From Antedon mediterranea (taxonomy: Eukaryota > Echinodermata > Crinoidea > Comatulida > Antedonidae), in contig NC_092675.1 in assembly GCF_964355755.1 (NCBI RefSeq), positions 22,024,912 to 22,088,911 of the forward strand: DNA of 64,000 nucleotides, read 5' to 3'. The notes beneath the pieces were generated by a model, which was given only the letters and a program-made list of their open reading frames with translations, did no database searches and was not told the origin of the DNA. A program made the translations under genes and the position numbers. Numbering within the stretch: the stretch's first letter is position 1; each line of letters opens with the position of its first letter. Below, in pieces: positions 28,001-40,098 of this stretch.

Positions 28001-31000
28001 CGTCAAAATAATTGTATGGATTAAATAAATTTTTACCTTTTGTAATCTGATTAAGAATTCTGGTAATTAAGTAAATTCAAATTTTATATCTAAAATATAA
28101 AACATATTTCTGCCCTTTCTTTAAGGGAATGTCTTTTATTTACATGAACTTTCCATTTTATCTCCAGGAATTCAGAGAATATGAGTTTATGACCAGTATG
28201 AGCTTCTCTCAGAATCCCAAATTTGACTTCCGCATCGACTCTAACACTAAATTCAATGCAATGCAGTCTGAAAGTTCTCACCGTCTCTGCTACAGTAATA
28301 TCGATTGTCAAGGAGATAAGTTCATTGCACTGGAGCACAACTTTGAACTAGCCAAGTCGGAAAACAATATTCAGAATGATCTTCAGCTTAATCTACGCAT
28401 CCCAGCCTTGGAAAAGAATTTCCAAATCACACAGTCTCTGACAAGAAACTTTGATAAACCATTGGATATCGTAATTGATCTTGAAGAGATTGTTTCAACT
28501 ACACTTCTTTTCCATACCAAACTTAACCTAAACTCTGAGGGAACCGAAACTTTACCAAGAGGATCATTGGTATTTGAGCTTTCCTGTCCATTGAGAGAAG
28601 GCAAATTTACGCAAACTTGGCAGAGAGTGTCTGAGAACAAAGTAACTGCTACCACAACTTTAAAAACAGAGGCTGATAAAGTTTCTTCAATGGCTATTAC
28701 TTGGGAGAAGATTGTAAAGGAAGATGATGACACTTACAAAAAGCATAGCATCGACATCGGCATTACCACACCTGATGAAACCGAGGTTGATATTGAATAC
28801 TACATTGAATTGACCAATGGGGAGATGACAACAGAGTTAACCACAAGAAAGAACCAAGAAAGAATTGTTTTCACAAAGTTGGAATTAGATGACTTGAGTG
28901 ATAGTCAAAAACTGAAAAAGGAACTAACCTTTACTTGCAATATTCCTGTCCTTGAATCATTGAAAGATGTTACTTGGGCGTCAGAATTTGAATACAAAAA
29001 CCAGACCTTGTTCAGCTTTGAGTCAACACTAACAGTCCTTCAGAATAAGTTTATCTTTAGTACCAACCTTCGCAATAAGACGACTGATGACAAAAAGCAT
29101 GGAGAATTTTCCATACGATTTGAAACACCAGAAAACCAATTTGAAGTATTTAGTTCTGCTAAACAACGTGGAAAGCTCACTTCTTTTGAAACATCTGTTA
29201 CTTTCACACCAGGAAATGAAGATGGTAAAACATTTGCTGTCAAACTGGACCACACCAATAAAACCAATGAGATGACAAAGGAACATCAAGTAATCTTTGC
29301 CCTAGAAGCTCCAGATCAGCGTGTTTCAAGTGATTTTATGTTTAGCTGTGCTGAGGGTGCTCTAACATCTGTGTTGTCTGTCACTTATGCTCCAGAAAAA
29401 ACCATCAGAAACAGCTTGGTTTTGAATACCAGAAACACAGAAACCGAAAAAGTACTAGACTTTGAGATGACTACTACAACACCAGAACGATCATTTGGCC
29501 TTGTATTTAACAATAGTATTGCAAGAAATAGAGTCAACCCACATCTTGAGATCTCTCTTACCACAGGCAATGTCTTCACAACTGATCTGGTCTATGAAAC
29601 TAAAAAGAATGGTGCCATCAAAGACATTGTTTGGATGTTTGATCTTCCTGAAGAAGAGAATGATGTCAAGTTGAGGACAATCTTGAGCAAGACTCCATCT
29701 GGTGTTGGCTTTGAATTTACTGTTACACAGGCTGATGCTGAGACAATGCAATTGAACTTTGACATGGTTCCAATGATTACTGAATCAGACAAACAATTTG
29801 ACATTGCTCTGAATATTGCTAATACCTATATTACTGGTTATGATGTGAATTTTGATCTTGTTTTTGCTCGGTTGAACAGAGGAGCAAGCAATTTGTTTGG
29901 TGCCAACATTACTGTTGATGGAGACCGGAAGGTAAGTTGTAGTCATTCTACAATTAGTTTGCAAATGAACATTAAACCCAGTGGTTTTGAATGATTTCCA
30001 ATTTACTATACCAGAAGATCAAAACAGATTACTGTAAAAAAAAGCTATACTTTAACATTTTTTATCAATTAAATAATTTACAAGAAATATTTCATTCATT
30101 CATATTATTTATTTATTCATTTTATTACAGATTGAGTTTGAGACAAGTATGAAAACACTTTATGCCAATCAATATCGTAAAAAGGTTCAATACCTATTCA
30201 AGAACAGGTTGCCACAGGTCACAGAAGCTCCACTTAGAAACATGATCTTCAATTTTACTTATGAAACTGAAAATGAGGATATTTCTCAATATATAAGTTT
30301 CTTGTACGGTGATCTTAGTGAAGATTATAAAATCTGTATGGAACACACCAACACTGACCAATACCTCGGTAAAAACCACAACATTCATAACGTTGTCCAC
30401 CTAAGACATCCATTTGTTGTTCCAAATATTCCTCAAGACATGGCAATGGATATCAGATCTGTGATTAATGCTATTGAGACCACCTCAACGGTAAATATGT
30501 ACTTTTTATTAGTTTAATTTTGATTTTGGAATGTGAATATTGTTTAGCACTTTTTCTACACAAATTCAAATTTAAATTGTTTAAATTTGTCAATTGAAAC
30601 ATTGCAAAAACGCTACACATTTTAAAAAGACAATTGAAAACATTTCAGTCAAACAGTTGTGTATATATATATAGTTGTTAAATGCATTCATGTTTTTATG
30701 TCAGGGTTAGCAAAATTAACTCAATACATTTTTTTATTTAATGTATTACTTTTAAATCCATAGATTATGTTTGTCAGAAATGATTTGACAACAACCGTCA
30801 CTACCCGATACAGAAACAAAACAAATGACAATAAAATTCATCACATGTCTGAAATTATTATCTCAAGACCTGATAAACATGTAAGTACTTTAAAACATAA
30901 GTTGTACTGTAGGAGGAAAAACTTTATTAGAAAGAGAATACTTATTATATTTAGAAGCTGAATTCGATATTCAATTTCTAAGCAATATTACTCTTCTTTT

Positions 31001-34000
31001 AGGATATCACAATTAAAGGTGTTGGCAAACTGTTCGATGGTAACACTATGTTCAGCACTGATATTGATGTAACATACAGCAGTGACAAAACAAAGGCCAT
31101 CAGTTTCAGTTTTGATTTAACTAACAACACAAATGTTGAATATACCAGTGATTACACCATGGGAATGGAAGTATTGCATTTGTTTAGTAACGTTGATGTA
31201 ACTTTAGCATGCTCTTTCACTAACAACACTGAACGTGGCAGTTTTGGATTGGAATCGCAAATTGCTATCGACGACGACTACATTCCAATTGCTTTTGAGG
31301 GAGAGTTCAACAAACTTTCACAGAAGTATGAGATCCATGTAAGAATTTATATTTTACTGTATTTTGTTTGTATTTTCTCGTATTACAATCTTGTTTACTT
31401 TACACAATTCTGTCAATAAAGATTGAAACCATATGCAAGATTGAAACCATAGGCAAGGTTGAAACAGATTTTCCACTTTTTTCATATAGATATTGAGCCA
31501 AATGAAAAGATGTCTTAAATATCTATTACACTAAAATCTTAATTTGGCTTATTTGTTGAAAACACAATATTTACTATGCTAGAATGAAAATTATGTGGAA
31601 TTTTTTTAATTTGTTTATAGACCAATGGACCAGTAAGAGAAATGTGGTTCCGAGGTCAGATCATCACTATTTCCGATGGTCATTACCGTCTGGATATGAC
31701 CAATCAATATGACGATAAAGTTATACCTAGTTACTTTGAATTGGACATGATCAGCAGACAGATTGAGTACAAACTTATGTTTGAAGGTGAGTTTTATTTT
31801 ATTGAGAATGAGCAAAGATCATACACAATCAATACAATTTTGCATGTCACATGTTAACACCAAAGGTTATGGAGCATCAATACATTATTAAGAGATTTCT
31901 TGCAAAAAATGATTATACCTTCCTATAACATCCAATATTTTTATTATTTGATATAACTTTATCTACTATTACATACTGTTTGAATTTTCAGAGGAAGGTG
32001 ATGATTACTGGAAGATAGTCATGGGTTACTATAATGACACTGCTCTTGAAGCTGACCTCACCAGAATGATCCAGGGACAACTTACAAATGATGCTCATAT
32101 GCGTGTTGTGCTCACCAGTCCAAAGGTTCTGAGAAACGAGATCCATTGGCGTCCAGAATGGATTGAAGAAATTAACGTAAGTGCTCTAGTTAATTTTTAG
32201 AAAAATGTATTATTTGTTTTATAAACATACATACTAATTTTTTCTGTTAATCTGCTATTTCCATCTAGAATTGAAAAGGCGACTCAAAATGTTAATAAAA
32301 GCCTGAGCGTACAGTAGTCACACAATCATTAAAATAATACATGGCATGTGATATGAAGTCAACCAATCAAATAGGTGTCTCATTAACATTGTACATTTTT
32401 ATAATTTAACACAATTTTTGTTTGTATAGGCTACCATTTCAAACAAAATCGAGAGGATTAACCGCTCTTTAGCTGGTAGATCCAGCGACATGAAGTCACG
32501 TATGGATAAGTTCAGACGTCGCTTGTATGATAGTATGATGGACTTTGTTCAAGAAAATGATGAATACAAGCAAATGTTAAATGAAATTAAACGGGATCTT
32601 GCAACAAAATTGTTTGTGTTTAAGAGTAAAATGTCAAGTCGTATCATACAAATAAATGTAAGCATATGAATATAAATAACACTTTCATTTTTGTTTTTTT
32701 CCTCATTTTTAATATGTTTCACATACATGTATTCATAATAGCATTTTTAATGTTGCATACAATTTAGTTCACAACTACCACTTTTGATCTTCTAACATTT
32801 TTCAAATGTTTACAGGAAAATATTAAAACAATGAAAGAAGATATTGCTCTCCAAATTATGCCATCACTTATGAAAATAAACAGTACTCTTCGCGAACTGA
32901 AGTCTGAGATTCAAGAGCTAAAGGAAGATCTCAAAATGAAAATACAATTGTGGACACAGGTGAGAAATATACATTGTAGTAGTTGATATGAAATGTATAA
33001 TGTAAATGTATTGTTGCAGACATCTAGCTATACCTCTCTAAATTGTTATCCATTTCTGTATAGAATGCCTTAGTCTCTCTTGAAAGTTACAAGGCACAGT
33101 TTGATGGACGTATGATTGGCGAGTTCAAGGCTTTTGGTGAATCGTATAAAATGAAGATGGCTAGCGATGTAGAATTGATCAAACAAGAATTGACAAATGC
33201 TACCATTGAAATAATGATTAGAGAGAAGATCCATTTTGAAACGTTGAAACTCAATATTCAAGCCAAAAAAGAAATAATCAGAGAAATGTTTGAAAACTTC
33301 ATTGTAAATATTAAAGGTAGCGTATCTTGCTTATTTTTTCTTTCCTGTTTTAGCAACATCGTCAGATTTCTTAAAATACAACCTAATTATTTTGTAGCCC
33401 ACTACTACATTTAGGGATAGACCTAGCCTAAACACAAGAAGTTTAAAAACACAGACAATTCTTAAAACCTAACTTTGCCACTAATGATTTAGAATTACCA
33501 ACAATAAACAATAATTATAAATAATAATAAATAAATAACAAATTGCTTACATTGAGATAACTAACTAAACTGATTGAGTTCTTGCTTTTATATTTCATAA
33601 GTAATAAATTGATGTTTGTTTTGTCCAGGTGCATTTAGAGAACGATTTGATGAGATGAAGTTGAACTTTGAAGATTCCACTTTCTACAATGACTTGATGA
33701 TCTTCGTAGAAGGTGTAAAGAACAATGAATTGGCTTCTGACATAATGGAAAGTGTTGCACAGTCTATGAATGAGATACAGAACTCAGAGGACCTCTTTTT
33801 GCTGAAGAATCTTTTGACCGAGCTTAGAGAATATAGAAGAGCACAAGCAAACAATACCAAAGTAAATAATCATTCAATTCAATAAATTGGGATTTCACTA
33901 AGCCTGGGCAAGACAGGGGACAGACAGCAACAGGTCAAATTAAGTAACAAAACATAGTTTTTAATTGTTTTAAACTAGTGTAATTACAAACAAGATTTAA

Positions 34001-37000
34001 GATTGACACTGACCAGAGCCTAGTTAGATTCTTTTAAATCTAAAAAATTTTAATATGCTGTGTTTCTTCGTCTGTAGAATTGTATTGCTACCTCACTGAT
34101 GGAAAAAGTAAAAGGATTCATTATTTTGAGATATGAAGATCTGAAAGAACAAATGTATGCAAAAGCACAGGAGTACAACAGCAGCACATACTTGCTAGAG
34201 AAACTTGACATCGAGAATGGTGAAATCATCTTCCTTCTTTTCCTTGAAGAAGAATGGCAAACTTTGACTCAATGGCCAGAGGTATACACACAAGGAGAAA
34301 AAATGGACGAATATGAAGGATACCAGTCATCTGTATATCGACGTCTAGGAGGCTACAAGAACAACCTTTTAGCAAAGGCAGCAGCTCAAAGGGAAATGCT
34401 CTTCAGTGACACGTATCTGCAGAGTCTTAAGGAACAGTGGGGTTCAGATTCTCTGAATGAGTATGTTGATCAGTACATACAGCAGTCTACTGAAGTATGG
34501 AGTTGGTTCTACATGGTCAAGAGACTTATCCAACCAAAGAACCTTATTCCACCATATCAAGGTATGTGCTATTTATCAAGGCATGCTGTTAAAATATAAT
34601 TATGAATGAATTAGTATTTTATCCAGAAAATGCTTTTAAATTCATAATTAATATACAGAATATTCTATAAATAAAGTTTTGTTTTATTAATATTCTTTGT
34701 CATTTCTGATGTTTTTTAGCATATGCCATGATGATGGGAACAGAACACTTCACCACCTTTGATAAATCGTACTTTGACTTCTCCAACAAATGCTCTTACA
34801 TATTGGCTAGTGATTTCATTGATGGAAACTTCAGTGTCATTGTGGATTATGACAGAGCAGAAAACACTGATTCCAGATCTATTGTTGTCAAAGTCGATGA
34901 TCAGACCATTGAAATCACTTCAGATTGGCAGGTATGTGTCTTTCTAGAAATGTACCTTTAAATAGCATAACCTTTTGTTAAAAGTAATAATTGATATATT
35001 GTACAAAATACGTATACTAAATGTATAATTTGATGCATACACTACCCCTTTTAATTTGTGTTCTTTAGCTAGTAAATAACATTATATATTTATTTAATTT
35101 ATATATATATATTGTTTTCAGGTCAAGAAGAATGATCGTGTAATTGATCTACCAATCCAGTTCGAGAAGACCACCATTATTCGTGACAACGGCATCATCC
35201 GCGTTGACAACACCAATGGCGTGACCGTTCGTTGCAACTTGTACAGTGAATACTGTACTGTGAACGTAACTGGCTGGTATTTTGGCAAGACCCGTGGACT
35301 TTTCGGTACCTACAATTATGAGAAGAATGATGACATGACAAAATCTAATGGACGCGTCACCGACAATGTTCCCGAGTTTGCTCGTAGTTGGCAGGTCGGC
35401 CGAAAATGCAACGATCACGATAATGATGCTAAACGTTGCGATGCCAATCCAAAGTTGGAGAGCAACCAAAGGTGTGCTGAGCTTTTCTTAGACTTCAGAT
35501 CTGAGTTTAGTCGCTGCTTTACAGAGGTATGTTATTTTAATGTTAATTTAATGTTTCTATTTAAATATTTCTCATCTTATTCTTGAACATATAATAGTTT
35601 ATAATAGTGTAGATACAAGCTATTCAATAGCTTTATAATTACTCTTTGAAATATCTTGCACTTCTTCATTTTAAAGTTTTATCTTTCTCATTTCTGAAAT
35701 ACATTGTTTTTTAATATCATATTTCCACATTTTAACAAAAATAATAACTCTGAAACAATCATTTTATTAATATTTATTTTATTTCATTCAGGTGGATCAA
35801 AACATGTTTTACAAAATGTGCGTCAACCAGAAGTGTGGTTTGTCGCTCAGTCATGACATTGCATCAGCTATATGTAATGTTTCAAATGCCTACCGTGAGC
35901 AGTGCAGACAACAGGAAGTTATGTTGAAGCCTCTTAGGGAATGTGGTATGTGAATTATATTATTTTTTTCAAAGATTATTGATCTGGTGCTCAGATGAGA
36001 TGCACATGCATTCTTAATTAGAACTCAGAACTTATGTTATTTAACCAAAAGAAAGATTCAATTTAATATGTTTTTATGGTAAATGTTTATGTTTAAAAAC
36101 AATTTCTCTTCCACCTTAGTCATGTGCAAAGGTAGTGAAAACCAAGACTTTTATAAAAATGAAAGGGAACGTCTTGAAGAAGATGATGATAAACCACAGT
36201 CAGCTGATATCATCTTTGTTGTTGAAGAGAAACTATGTGCCCAAGAAGTTGTCAAGAGGCTACCAGATCTTGCAGATTCTTTGAACACTGAACTTAAAAA
36301 GAAAGGTAAGCGGTGAACTTATATGAGTCACACCAATTTCGTTCAGTGTAGATAACTAAGTCAAAGACACGTTGGATTAATGGTAGAAAATACAGATTCT
36401 AATCACATTCTGGATCTGGTGTAATAACCCAATACTGTTAGTTAAACATATAATGTAAACTTTCTATCAATGTTAATTGCTATTTTTTTTCCCACAGGTA
36501 TGAAGGAAAATCGCTTTGGTCTTGTTGGATTTGGTGGTCCAAATATCCATGATATACCTCACATGCACACAATTGATCATCAAATTTTCAACCATCAGCG
36601 CAAGCTACAGCTTGGAATTGACAGTTTGGAGTTTGGAGAAGGTGGTAACAATGACACATTTAAAGCACTTGAGAAGGCTGCTAACTATCCATTCCGTGCT
36701 GGTGTTGCCAAGAACATCATCCTAATCTCTTGTTCACAATGCAAGGACAGTAAGGTAATATTTGAGAATGTGTTAATATTTCTTTTTTTCTCTAAAAATA
36801 AAGATGTTTTTACTTGACCAACACACGTAAATTTAAACATTTGAGCTTATGATAATCAGTTGGAATTAGGTCTATGAGGTTATTAAAAAAATAAAAAAGT
36901 GTCGAACATCTCATCCACATTCTTTGTTCAAATGCACACCAGTTAACCATATCTACCAATTGTAGAAAAGGCCCTCTTGTATACAATTTATATGTCTGTT

Positions 37001-38347
37001 CTTAGTTTTAACTGTTCTTTCTTTAGTTCAATTTTTATTCTTCAGTAAATTTCTTGATGTTTTTTTTATAGATGACATACATGAGGATTAGCCGAACTAT
37101 TATTAAACGTGGTATTAACTTCAACATACTTATGAACTACAACTTCACTGGAAAGGCTGGTAAAGATGTCAGTGTATATGGTAAGTACATTATCATATGG
37201 ATGAAAGAGAGAAAGAGAGGGGTGGGGTGGGGTGGATTGGAAGTTGCAACTTTAAAATAAGGAGTTTTGGAGTTTCAGCTTAAAAAATAGAGGAGGTTCT
37301 TCTCCAGTTTTTTGAAAAATAAAAACAAATTACAATATTTCAGGTATTGATGAACGTTTTGCATTCACACGCAAGTCATCATCTGGACAATTGGGCGATG
37401 CTGATCTTCGTCGTCGCATCAAAGAACCAACTAGCAAGTGCGCCATCCTTGCTCTTGAATCAAACGGTACAATCTTTGACATGCAATCCATTAACGACAA
37501 AAAGTTCATTGATGTGTTTACGCAACGAATGCTACAGACAACCATGCCAATGGAATGTCAAGTTTGCAAGTGTGTAGCTGATAAAGAAGGAAGTGGCATC
37601 AGCATCTGTGAGAAGTGTTTCAATCCATTGATCAAGGTAAGCTGGCTACATCTCTCACAAACATAATAATATTAGGTTTTCACAATGAGTTTGTGCATAA
37701 ATCAATACATTTATAAACATTAAACATTAATTTCTTAAATATTTAAAACTCATTCCCAATACCGGACACCCTGAAAGTCAGAAAATATTTAAAAATCAGA
37801 CCCAAATCCTTATATTCCTAAAAGCACACTCTGAATGCCAGACTTTCAGATTATTCAGAAATTATTAGGTCAACCCAAAGGTATTGGGAGAGTTTACTGT
37901 TTACAATGTATGTTGGTGTTAATGGAATATGGGAATTGCCAGCCATCACTTTAGTACAGTACAGTTGGGTCTGGGTTGTGTTCACAAAATGTTGTTAAAT
38001 GATTCTCTTCAAACTGAACTATATAAGAATAAAATCTATCTATGTTTTATTGTAATATAAAGTATTAGATGTGGTCATCTAACACCACATGTCTGTTCTG
38101 CTTCACTGTTGTGTGAAAATTTGTGGAGTTACTAGTATTATGATGTTTTTGCAATTGCTTAGGTAAACTATACAATAGTTACAATCTAGAATTTAACTTA
38201 GTTCCGACTGAAGAGCAAAAATATTATTAAGTTTTACATTTATCTTTTCAGTCACCATACCGGCCAATTACTGATATGCAAGTATACATTTCCGAGAAAG
38301 TCAAGCCCCAGAAACCAAACAAGAAAGCAAATATAAGCAAGCAATAA
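17165..38347 (+). CDS. Large lipid transfer protein, apolipophorin/apoB-like, complete (40 exons, 3,206 aa)
   Basis: The product should be a secreted lipoprotein scaffold that loads lipid in the ER and circulates or is deposited in yolk. I spliced 40 exons by GT-AG sites, and codon phase is preserved at every junction from the ATG at 17165 to TAA at 38345-38347, giving 3,206 residues. Order seen: signal peptide (1-18), vitellogenin-type N-terminal lipid transfer domain (about 40-640), dibasic site R-R-Q-K-R (710-714), long beta-rich region (about 730-2190), helical region (2190-2636), VWD domain (2645-2842), Cys-rich module (2843-2895), degenerate vWA-like domain (2923-3110) and a C-x-C tail. 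Length and the processing-like site match insect apolipophorin better than vitellogenin, and no polyserine/phosvitin segment is present. A paralogue lies at 55-64 kb on the other strand. The family call is firm; apolipophorin versus apoB versus vitellogenin is inference. Confidence 0.93.
17757..18690. mobile_element. Foldback element in intron 1 of the (+) LLTP
   Basis: Left arm 17757-17912 (TTTTTCGTACATAAGTTGGG ... GAAGTGATTACAC) is matched inverted by 18531-18690 (GTGTAATCACTTC ... CCCAACTTATGTACG). The ~620-base centre contains two direct copies of TTAGACCCAC(A/G)AGAATAAAA at about 18068 and 18202. No frame is seen. Target duplication was not resolved. Confidence 0.65.
19404..24453 (+). 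CDS. LLTP exons 3-13: vitellogenin-type lipid transfer domain and furin-like site
   Basis: Exons: 19404-19558, 19958-20215, 20571-20711, 21044-21233, 21569-21815, 22050-22215, 22448-22630, 22893-23045, 23420-23564, 23772-23930, 24167-24453. Exon 4 carries the N-terminal sheet signature (ELHFSYDEG, then W-V-L-N-F-K-R-G-V-L-S-A-F-Q). Exons 7-12 encode the helical domain, rich in paired alpha-helices with conserved A-L-K-A-L-G-N-x-G and A-A-M-E-A-L-R-R-I-P. Exon 12 ends with K-F-S-R-N-M-E-L-S-F-F, a conserved LLTP segment. Exon 13 ends this part with R-R-Q-K-R/A (residues 710-714), the expected position of the apolipophorin II/I cleavage site. Confidence 0.92.
23195..23312 (-). mobile_element. 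Degenerate SINE fragment in intron 10 of the (+) LLTP
   Basis: The string from GAATACTTGTTCTATCACC to GTCTTAACCGCATAGCCACTG parallels the tRNA-like head of the SINE at 47938-48297 with many substitutions. It is a decayed copy of the same or a related family. Confidence 0.5.
24684..27939 (+). CDS. LLTP exons 14-21: beta-sheet region
   Basis: Exons: 24684-24815, 25095-25312, 25532-25714, 26006-26162, 26451-26564, 26698-26863, 27162-27437, 27731-27939. The protein is rich in alternating polar/apolar beta-strand pattern (for example K-I-S-V-N-G-S-A-S-V-Q-L) as expected of the lipid-facing sheets after the lipid transfer domain. A short motif L-x-V-P-E-R-R-L-N-I recurs in related forms. The last exon ends in the sequon-bearing T-N-K-T-N-D, first of a recurring series (see exon 22). 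Exact sheet boundaries cannot be set by eye. Confidence 0.88.
28168..29931 (+). CDS. LLTP exon 22: 1,764-base exon, amphipathic beta-strand repeats
   Basis: This exon encodes residues 1214-1801, whereas most neighbours are 110-480 bases. Both borders are clean (TCTCCAG before, GTAAGT after) and phase 0. The product alternates polar and hydrophobic residues, and units of about 60 residues seem to recur, each opening with N-K-T-(N/T)-(D/E) and followed by a strand and an E-x-P or T-x-P turn. Examples are near 29070, 29250 and 29430. Such strands are the presumed lipid-binding surface in apoB/apolipophorin. No stop or frameshift occurs. Confidence 0.92.
30131..32176 (+). CDS. LLTP exons 23-27: further beta-strand repeats
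   Basis: Exons: 30131-30490, 30764-30880, 31003-31338, 31621-31786, 31992-32176. The recurring sequon motif continues (R-N-K-T-N-D-N-K at about 30797-30825; T-N-N-T near 31120 and again near 31220). The exon borders are GT-AG and keep phase. Exon 27 contains W-K-I-V-M-G-Y and ends just before the helical segment. Confidence 0.87.
32430..34561 (+). CDS. LLTP exons 28-32: helical region
   Basis: Exons: 32430-32657, 32816-32959, 33064-33316, 33629-33861, 34078-34561, residues about 2190-2636. The product is highly charged and rich in K, E, M and L with helical periodicity (for example E-L-K-S-E-I-Q-E-L-K-E-D-L-K-M-K). It corresponds in position to the much longer helical region of the (-) strand paralogue but lacks the clear 11-residue repeats found there. 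It probably packs on lipid or forms helical bundles before the VWD domain. Confidence 0.88.
34720..35945 (+). CDS. LLTP exons 33-35: VWD domain and Cys-rich module
   Basis: Exons: 34720-34931, 35122-35526, 35792-35945. The VWD opens with T-F-D-K-S-Y-F-D-F and C-S-Y-I-L-A-S-D-F, continues to the typical G-W-Y-F-G-K-T-R-G-L-F-G-T-Y-N segment, and is followed by a six-plus-cysteine module (M-C-V-N-Q-K-C-G-L, then C-N-V, then E-Q-C-R). The same motifs occur in the same order in the (-) gene at 56621-57397. VWD domains occur at this C-terminal position in vitellogenins and apolipophorins. Confidence 0.93.
36120..38347 (+). CDS. LLTP exons 36-40: degenerate vWA-like domain and C-terminus
   Basis: Exons: 36120-36305, 36498-36754, 37072-37180, 37344-37636, 38252-38347. 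A Rossmann-type vWA pattern is visible: A-D-I-I-F-V-V as strand 1, F-G-L-V-G-F-G-G as strand 2, N-I-I-L-I-S-C-S later. The metal-binding D-x-S-x-S after strand 1 is replaced by E-E-K-L-C. The tail carries C-x2-C-x-C and later C-x2-C cysteines and a basic lysine-rich end before TAA. The vWA assignment is by pattern and by the parallel domain in the paralogue. Confidence 0.85.
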
Positions 38348-38446
38348 TTGATTAACATCGAGTTAATTTGAAATATTTTGAAACTATCCAATGAGAGAAT
38401 AAGATGTGTTAATTTAAACAATGAAAACTTTAAATTTTTTTATTTG

Positions 38447-38452
38447 AATAAA
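38447..38452 (+). terminator. Polyadenylation signal of the (+) LLTP gene
   Basis: AATAAA lies about 100 bases after the stop codon in an AT-rich trailer. It is the first canonical hexamer downstream of the TAA. A cleavage site 10-30 bases later is expected but cannot be placed. Confidence 0.65.
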
Positions 38453-39970
38453 AGAAAAAGATTCACATAAAGCAGACATTTTGATCATCAATATTTTCAG
38501 TGAACACTTTCATTTCTTAAGTGTATAGTAATTAGAGGGAAGCTACTAAGTAATAGAATGTCATGGAAGGTATTACAACACAGGTGGTTTAAGGATGCTC
38601 ACATCTTGGATATGCTCTGTTACTTTGTAGTCTTTACAGATATTGAATGCCGACACTACATGATACCGATTTTCCAGAATTAAGTTGTTGGTAATTAATA
38701 TCTGTTATGAACTTTGACATAATCCTTGATTTGTATTGTTTACTGAACCATAAAGCAATGAAAATAATGTCCTCCATAATTGAACAATGCAAGATTATGA
38801 AAACTATGCAAATGTTTTCGCGTGAAAGCAATAGTAGACACTGAACCATAATCTGTATTATGTAAAGTTAGTTTAAGAAAATGTTGTAATTTTTCTTTTT
38901 GTTTAGTTGAAAGGAAATACTAAAACATGTTTATTTGTAGTGGTGAGGATACTGGATATGGTCATTATTTTAGTAAACTTAGTGAGGTTTAATTTGTATG
39001 TAAATTGTAAAGTTTGGTATGATGAATATTTGTAATTTGTTTCTTTAAGTAGTTTGTAATACTTTATTAAGTGGAAAATAAAAGGTGATTTTAAAACTAT
39101 GAATGATATTCCATTTGATAATTTGTTGATTTTTTTAGACATCAAAATATTAAATTTTGTTAACAGAAAGATAATAACTGTACTATATTTTATGTTGAAG
39201 CAAAGTTGGTCCACAAAAGAGATAAAATCTAAAATCTAAATCACTTGAATAAATAGATAATAATTGTCTTTTAGAAACGGGTCCACATAAAAATAACTAA
39301 TTTTGACTACGGTTCAAAAAATCCAAATTGCTTGGTCTGAATTGTGTTTTAAAACAATTTTTATGTGGAGCAATTTTAGCTTCAGTTTTTGAAAATTATT
39401 ATTTAGAAATAGACTGATAGAGTGCTTAATACAAATGGTACAATGACTTATATCAATATCAGAAGAAAACAATTTCCAACAATCTGATCACCAGGATGGA
39501 TCAGAACTGACACAGGAGCATGAATAAAAAATAGTGAGGAAGATCTGTGCAATTGGAAAAACAGACTATCCTATGCTTCATATTTAGATATATTACTATC
39601 CCATCAGACTCTCGTAACGGTATGTTCAAACCTAATTGGATAGCAAATCACAATTGTAGACAGTTGGATAGCACTAGTTAATACACATTCAGATCCTTTG
39701 GCTTTTTCATGTAAGTTAAATTTTAATAGAAATGGAGAAACATTAAACCACTTCCAGCAATAAATTCTGAAATAAATAACAGTTACACATGTACAATAAC
39801 AAATGATTAATGATTTTGATTATTCAAAAAACAATTAATAACAAAATAATAAATCTACCATTATCTAATAATGTCAATAGATTTAACATAATACAGGTAG
39901 TTTAATACTGCAATGATTTTAAGTACTTGCTTACCTTATAATATTGTACGTCATCGCTGTAGCAGAAGCA
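38453..39970. other. Intergenic, no gene seen
   Basis: Sequence between the (+) LLTP trailer and the LRR gene promoter. It is AT-rich with no exon, repeat or RNA pattern that I can support. Confidence 0.6.
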
Positions 39971-39974
39971 TTTC

Positions 39975-40022
39975 ATTGGCTGAAATAGGTAATTACTCAA
40001 GCAGAACGAAAACTTTATAAAA
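39975..40022 (+). promoter_or_regulatory. Core promoter of the LRR gene: inverted CCAAT and TATA box
   Basis: ATTGG (CCAAT on the other strand) at 39975-39979 and TATAAAA at 40016-40022 precede the ATG at 40099 by 76-124 bases. Spacing is normal for an RNA polymerase II promoter with a short 5' UTR. The first coding exon is only 18 bases, so the start codon relies on splice phase and on the continuity of the LRR reading frame. Confidence 0.5.
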
Positions 40023-40098
40023 GGTCAATTAGGCTAAGTTCCCATACCAAGTTAAATTGAGTTAGCGCGTAGCAACCAAGGACGCTAACTTTTCCACA

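Noticed and set aside
29029-29804. Minus-strand frames opposite LLTP exon 22
   Set aside because: Shadows of the long coding exon on the other strand; no independent motif.
40068-40090. X-box-like (RFX) motif before the LRR gene
   Set aside because: Only the right half (AGCAAC) fits the consensus; the left half and spacing do not, so it cannot support a ciliary role.
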